From Montifringilla adamsi (lineage: Eukaryota > Chordata > Aves > Passeriformes > Passeridae): a stretch of 64,000 nucleotides of DNA. This document shows positions 60,766-64,000 of the stretch, in pieces. The notes under the pieces were generated by a model, which saw only the letters and a program-made list of their open reading frames with translations, was not told the DNA's origin and did no database searches. Every line of letters begins with the position of its first letter. The stretch's first letter is position 1. The position numbers were made by a program, and so were the translations under genes. The stretch covers positions 8,113,609 through 8,177,608 of the forward strand of contig JAGGNK010008337.1 in assembly GCA_017590115.1 (NCBI GenBank), given 5' to 3'.

Positions 60766-63700
60766 ATTTCAGCAGCACTGTGAGGTGCAGACTACACTCA
60801 AGCCCTGTAATGATCCAGAAGGGAATGTTATGATATGAAGGAAGAGTGTATTTCATACATTTAAGACTATCTGTAATCTGAGTGGTGAATTCAGGGGAAA
60901 TATCCAGATTGTCCAGGAAGTCAGTGGCAAAACTGTTGAGAGAATCTACACGGACTTCTTGCAATCCAGCACCTCAAATAATGCAGCCACACTTTAGTTC
61001 CATTAATCTCTTCCAGGAAAACTGTTACTAATGAACTATTTCCATCACTCTTGGACTTTGTGTTCATTGGGAAGAGGGGTGTTGTCTGTGCCATGCTTTA
61101 ATGAAAGCACAGTCAATAGGTAGGGTGGACAAAGCAGTTTTTAGTTTGGATGTGCTGGTTACTCCCTCACGTGTTTCTATTTTCTGCTTTATGCCTGTGA
61201 GATCCACAGACTCTCTTGCACACACATGAGGGGCTCCAGCATGTTTTGGTTAGTATATGGCAAAAAAGAAAACCCACACCAAAACCCAAAGCCAGGCAAG
61301 CACAGCTGAGCACAAGTGCTCCTGCAAGATCACTGATTTATATTGTGCTTTGTAGTTTAGTCTTAACCAATATTTGCAGTAAGTGGGCTCTGTATTCCTT
61401 CTTGTTTGCACCACAGTTGTGCACAAAATGGGGCCTTACTGTGATATTTTAAATAATACTATTTTAAAATAACTGATTTATGCAACTGTGTAGGTGACCA
61501 TGGCACTGTACAGACAATGGAAAAAGAAAAGGTCCTCTCCCAGAAGACTGTGATAGGAATGTAACCTCAAGAGTCAGATCCAAGTTAAAAGAAGTCCTCA
61601 TAAAAACACACAATACAGTGTAATGAAAAGAAAAACATTTTCTTGAGTTGTATGTTTAAAGACAGAGTTTTAAAGGCACAGTTGGGACTTGTTTCTTAGC
61701 AACAGGGCTCATCTGAGCCCTGCAAACATTGTCATGTTGGAAAAAGATACCCTCCAGAAGAAAAGCAAAATGAAAAGAGCTAGAAACATCAAATTTAGAT
61801 GTCTTCCTGCTGTTGCAGGAGCATTTCATCAACATTGCAAAGCCTTCAGGCAACAACAAGGTCATTTTGATAAACTGTAATGATCAGAACAAAGAACTCC
61901 TCTTTACTTGTCTTTATCAACAGGGATGAGCAGTAAAAATATTATTTAAAAATAGGTGCATTAGTATTACCATAAAGCACAGTTTAGGTTCTGCCATCCT
62001 CCTGTAGCCATAGTAACAGGGCTGTTTTCTGCACTGAGGGCACTGGAGTCCTGCAGAACAAAGTCCTGGCTCTGTTGTGCCTCGCTCTGTCAGTACCAGA
62101 AGTTTCAGAGGAAGATCTGTAATGCACAGGGGAAAGTCCTACTGGGCTGTAGGAAGAGCTCCTCCTAAAGGAGCTGATTAGCTGGCTGATACCCCAAAGC
62201 AGGAGAATTTTTATTAGTATCATTTAATCAAAATAGATTAATGGCAAAGGTATTTATTGGGCAGATTGGATGGGGTTCATGAAACCTGTGCACCTGAGTT
62301 GGTTGTCTTTATAAGGTGAGAGGAGGAATTAGGCACTATCAGCATGTGACTCATCTCTTTAAACTGGGTTAAGTGAATCACACCCTCTGGGGGCCTCCAT
62401 CTCTTTTTTTATATATATATATATTTATTTTTTTTTTTGCCTCCAAAGGGTAAGTGGCTCAGATCAAGACAGCTCCCTTGCAGACATCAGAAGTTAGGTC
62501 AGATGAAAGCTACCCATTATCTGGTTTGCAAAATCAGGCATTTGCTTCAATAGTTTCAAAACACTTCAGGCATTGCCCACACATCTTTCTGGATTTCATC
62601 TCGTCCTTACAAGAACTGAACTAGTTCTGACCTCTGTGCTGTCTCCTAATGCATACACATCTGCTGTGTCTCGTGGAATCTGTGCATTTTTGAAACTCAG
62701 ACCTCCTCTCTTTCTTATGAGTGCTCAACACAAAACCCTATAACTTCTTTAATTTCCATCATTGCGAGTGCAGCTCTTTGGTAGCTCTTTCCCAAAGTGT
62801 GGGATATTGAGAGGGAGGGGGACACATCTGTGAGAACATCCCAGAGAGATGTGCATGGGGAACCCATGCTGGAACAGGTACTCCTGGCAGGAGCTGCAGC
62901 TTGTGGAGAGCTCGTGCTGGGACAGATTTCTCAAAAAAAAACTGGAACAATTGGCTGAAGCAGAACAGGGGAAAATCATCAAGAGGAAGGAGTGGCAGAG
63001 GGGAACTTTATGAACTCAAATTCCACAAATCCTCTGTCACTCCCCCATCCATCCTGCACTGCTCAGAGTGGGGCAGAGGAAGAGGAATCAGGAATGAAAG
63101 AGTGAAGTGAAAGGTGAAGAAGAACTCCACCTGGCAGTGAAGAGAAAATTAAAGGGCAAGGGTCATGTTTTGTTTCTCACTCTCCAAACTTATTTTAATT
63201 GGCAATAAATTGGTTTTCCCCAAGTCCAGTCTGTTTCACCTTTGACAATAATTGTAAGTGATCCTGCTGTTCTTTATCTTGACCTACAAACTTTTTTAGT
63301 CTTATTTTCCCCTCTGCCCTTTGGAAGGGAAGGGGAGTGAGAGAGTGGCCGGGTGGGTGTGTGGCAGCCAGCCATGGGCAGCTCACCACAGCACGTCACC
63401 AGTTTCTGTCCTGCTCTCCATAGCATCCCTCCTTAGCCCAGCCTGCAAATCCTGAGGGCTTTGCTGACCCTGGAACACCCTGAGCCCGTGCTCTCTCAGC
63501 ACTGCTCACGGTGATGTTTAGATCCCCTCCTTGAGGGATGTGCTGGATGTTCACAATGCTTCTTTCCTTCATGCATTATTTAAGGAATAGAAAACAGGAG
63601 AGAGGTCCTTGCAGGTTCTGTAGCAGTAGCATTGATGAGAGCTGCTCAGTTTACCAGTGGGGCTGACAGGTGATCCCAGGGGACTCTTGAGAACTGGCTG

Positions 63701-64000
63701 CTGCCTCTCCTCACTTCACCCCAGCCAGCCAGGATGGTGCCTGGCCATAACCCCTGATGGCTGATGTAGAAAGGTTTCCCTTCTCACTCTTCTGACTCCT
63801 GGGACACTGACATATCCATCAGAGACTTGATTGTGGCAATTCTACAAACAGTGTTTGTCCCTTGGTCTTGGCTGGAGATGACAGCACCTCACATCAAGAA
63901 AAAGCAGAGAAAATCATCTACCAAAAACTCAGTGCAAAGCCACGGTTAAAGCCAAGTTTAAGTTTAGGACAGCTCTGGAAAGACTTTGCACTGAACCTGC
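60766..64000. other. STUM intron 1, unique sequence to window end
   Basis: No second STUM exon is recognised. A TA/T simple repeat lies near 62403. Confidence 0.55.
62403..62440. repeat. (TA)n / T-rich simple repeat in STUM intron
   Basis: A stretch of alternating TA of about 18 bases sits between two T runs. Confidence 0.9.

Larger units (their letters stand above)
48768..64000 (+). other. STUM: STUM intron 1 (5' part, continues beyond window)
   Basis: The intron starts with GTAAGG directly after the STUM exon. I looked for the expected second exon (the remainder of the first membrane segment and the cysteine-containing region that follows) and did not find it up to 64000, so the first intron appears to exceed 15 kb. 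The first 500 bases are still CpG-rich. Further in are one antisense LTR, an orphan LTR fragment and two antisense CR1 fragments. Confidence 0.75.

Overview
The window looks like a piece of a passerine (songbird) nuclear genome. Three things point there: an exon that reads as vertebrate STUM, several CR1 retroposon fragments with typical avian CR1 3' ends, and many solo LTRs of types I associate with songbird genomes. There are no bacterial-type operons, tRNA or rRNA genes, CRISPR arrays or intact mobile-element coding regions.

Only one protein-coding segment can be supported: the first coding exon of STUM (C1orf95; SPEC3/Stum family) on the + strand at 48578-48767. It ends at a GT splice donor inside a CpG island. 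No later STUM exon is recognisable before 64000, so the right-hand 15 kb reads as STUM intron 1. The left-hand 48 kb reads as upstream intergenic DNA. The many open frames of 60-150 codons there show no recognisable domain and are best explained as chance.

Layout: (1) 1-11280 is non-coding and holds two CR1 fragments, two solo LTRs of one family with 4-bp target duplications (3253-3888 and 6475-7097), a perfect hairpin near 4294 and a locally CpG-richer stretch at 9660-10080. (2) 11281-17093 holds three solo LTRs of three families and an 861-bp near-identical tandem duplication that begins inside the third LTR. (3) 17094-31755 is sparse sequence with simple repeats, a long CR1 3' end, a 46-bp x 3 tandem array, two more LTRs of the 11281 family and a second, inverted copy of the 12953 LTR. 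(4) 31756-47930 has one more LTR of the 11281 family, a probable further LTR near 39855, a 50-base poly-A run and otherwise nothing recognisable. (5) 47930-49290 is the STUM CpG island, with a ten-unit GC-rich minisatellite ending about 100 bp before the start codon, then GC boxes and a G-quadruplex-type motif. (6) 49291-64000 is intron, with one antisense LTR, a 68-bp orphan LTR fragment and two antisense CR1 fragments.

I found no evident novel gene system. The most unusual features are the promoter-proximal STUM minisatellite, the 861-bp tandem duplication that captured half an LTR, and the 68-bp fragment in the STUM intron identical to the end of an LTR 46 kb away.
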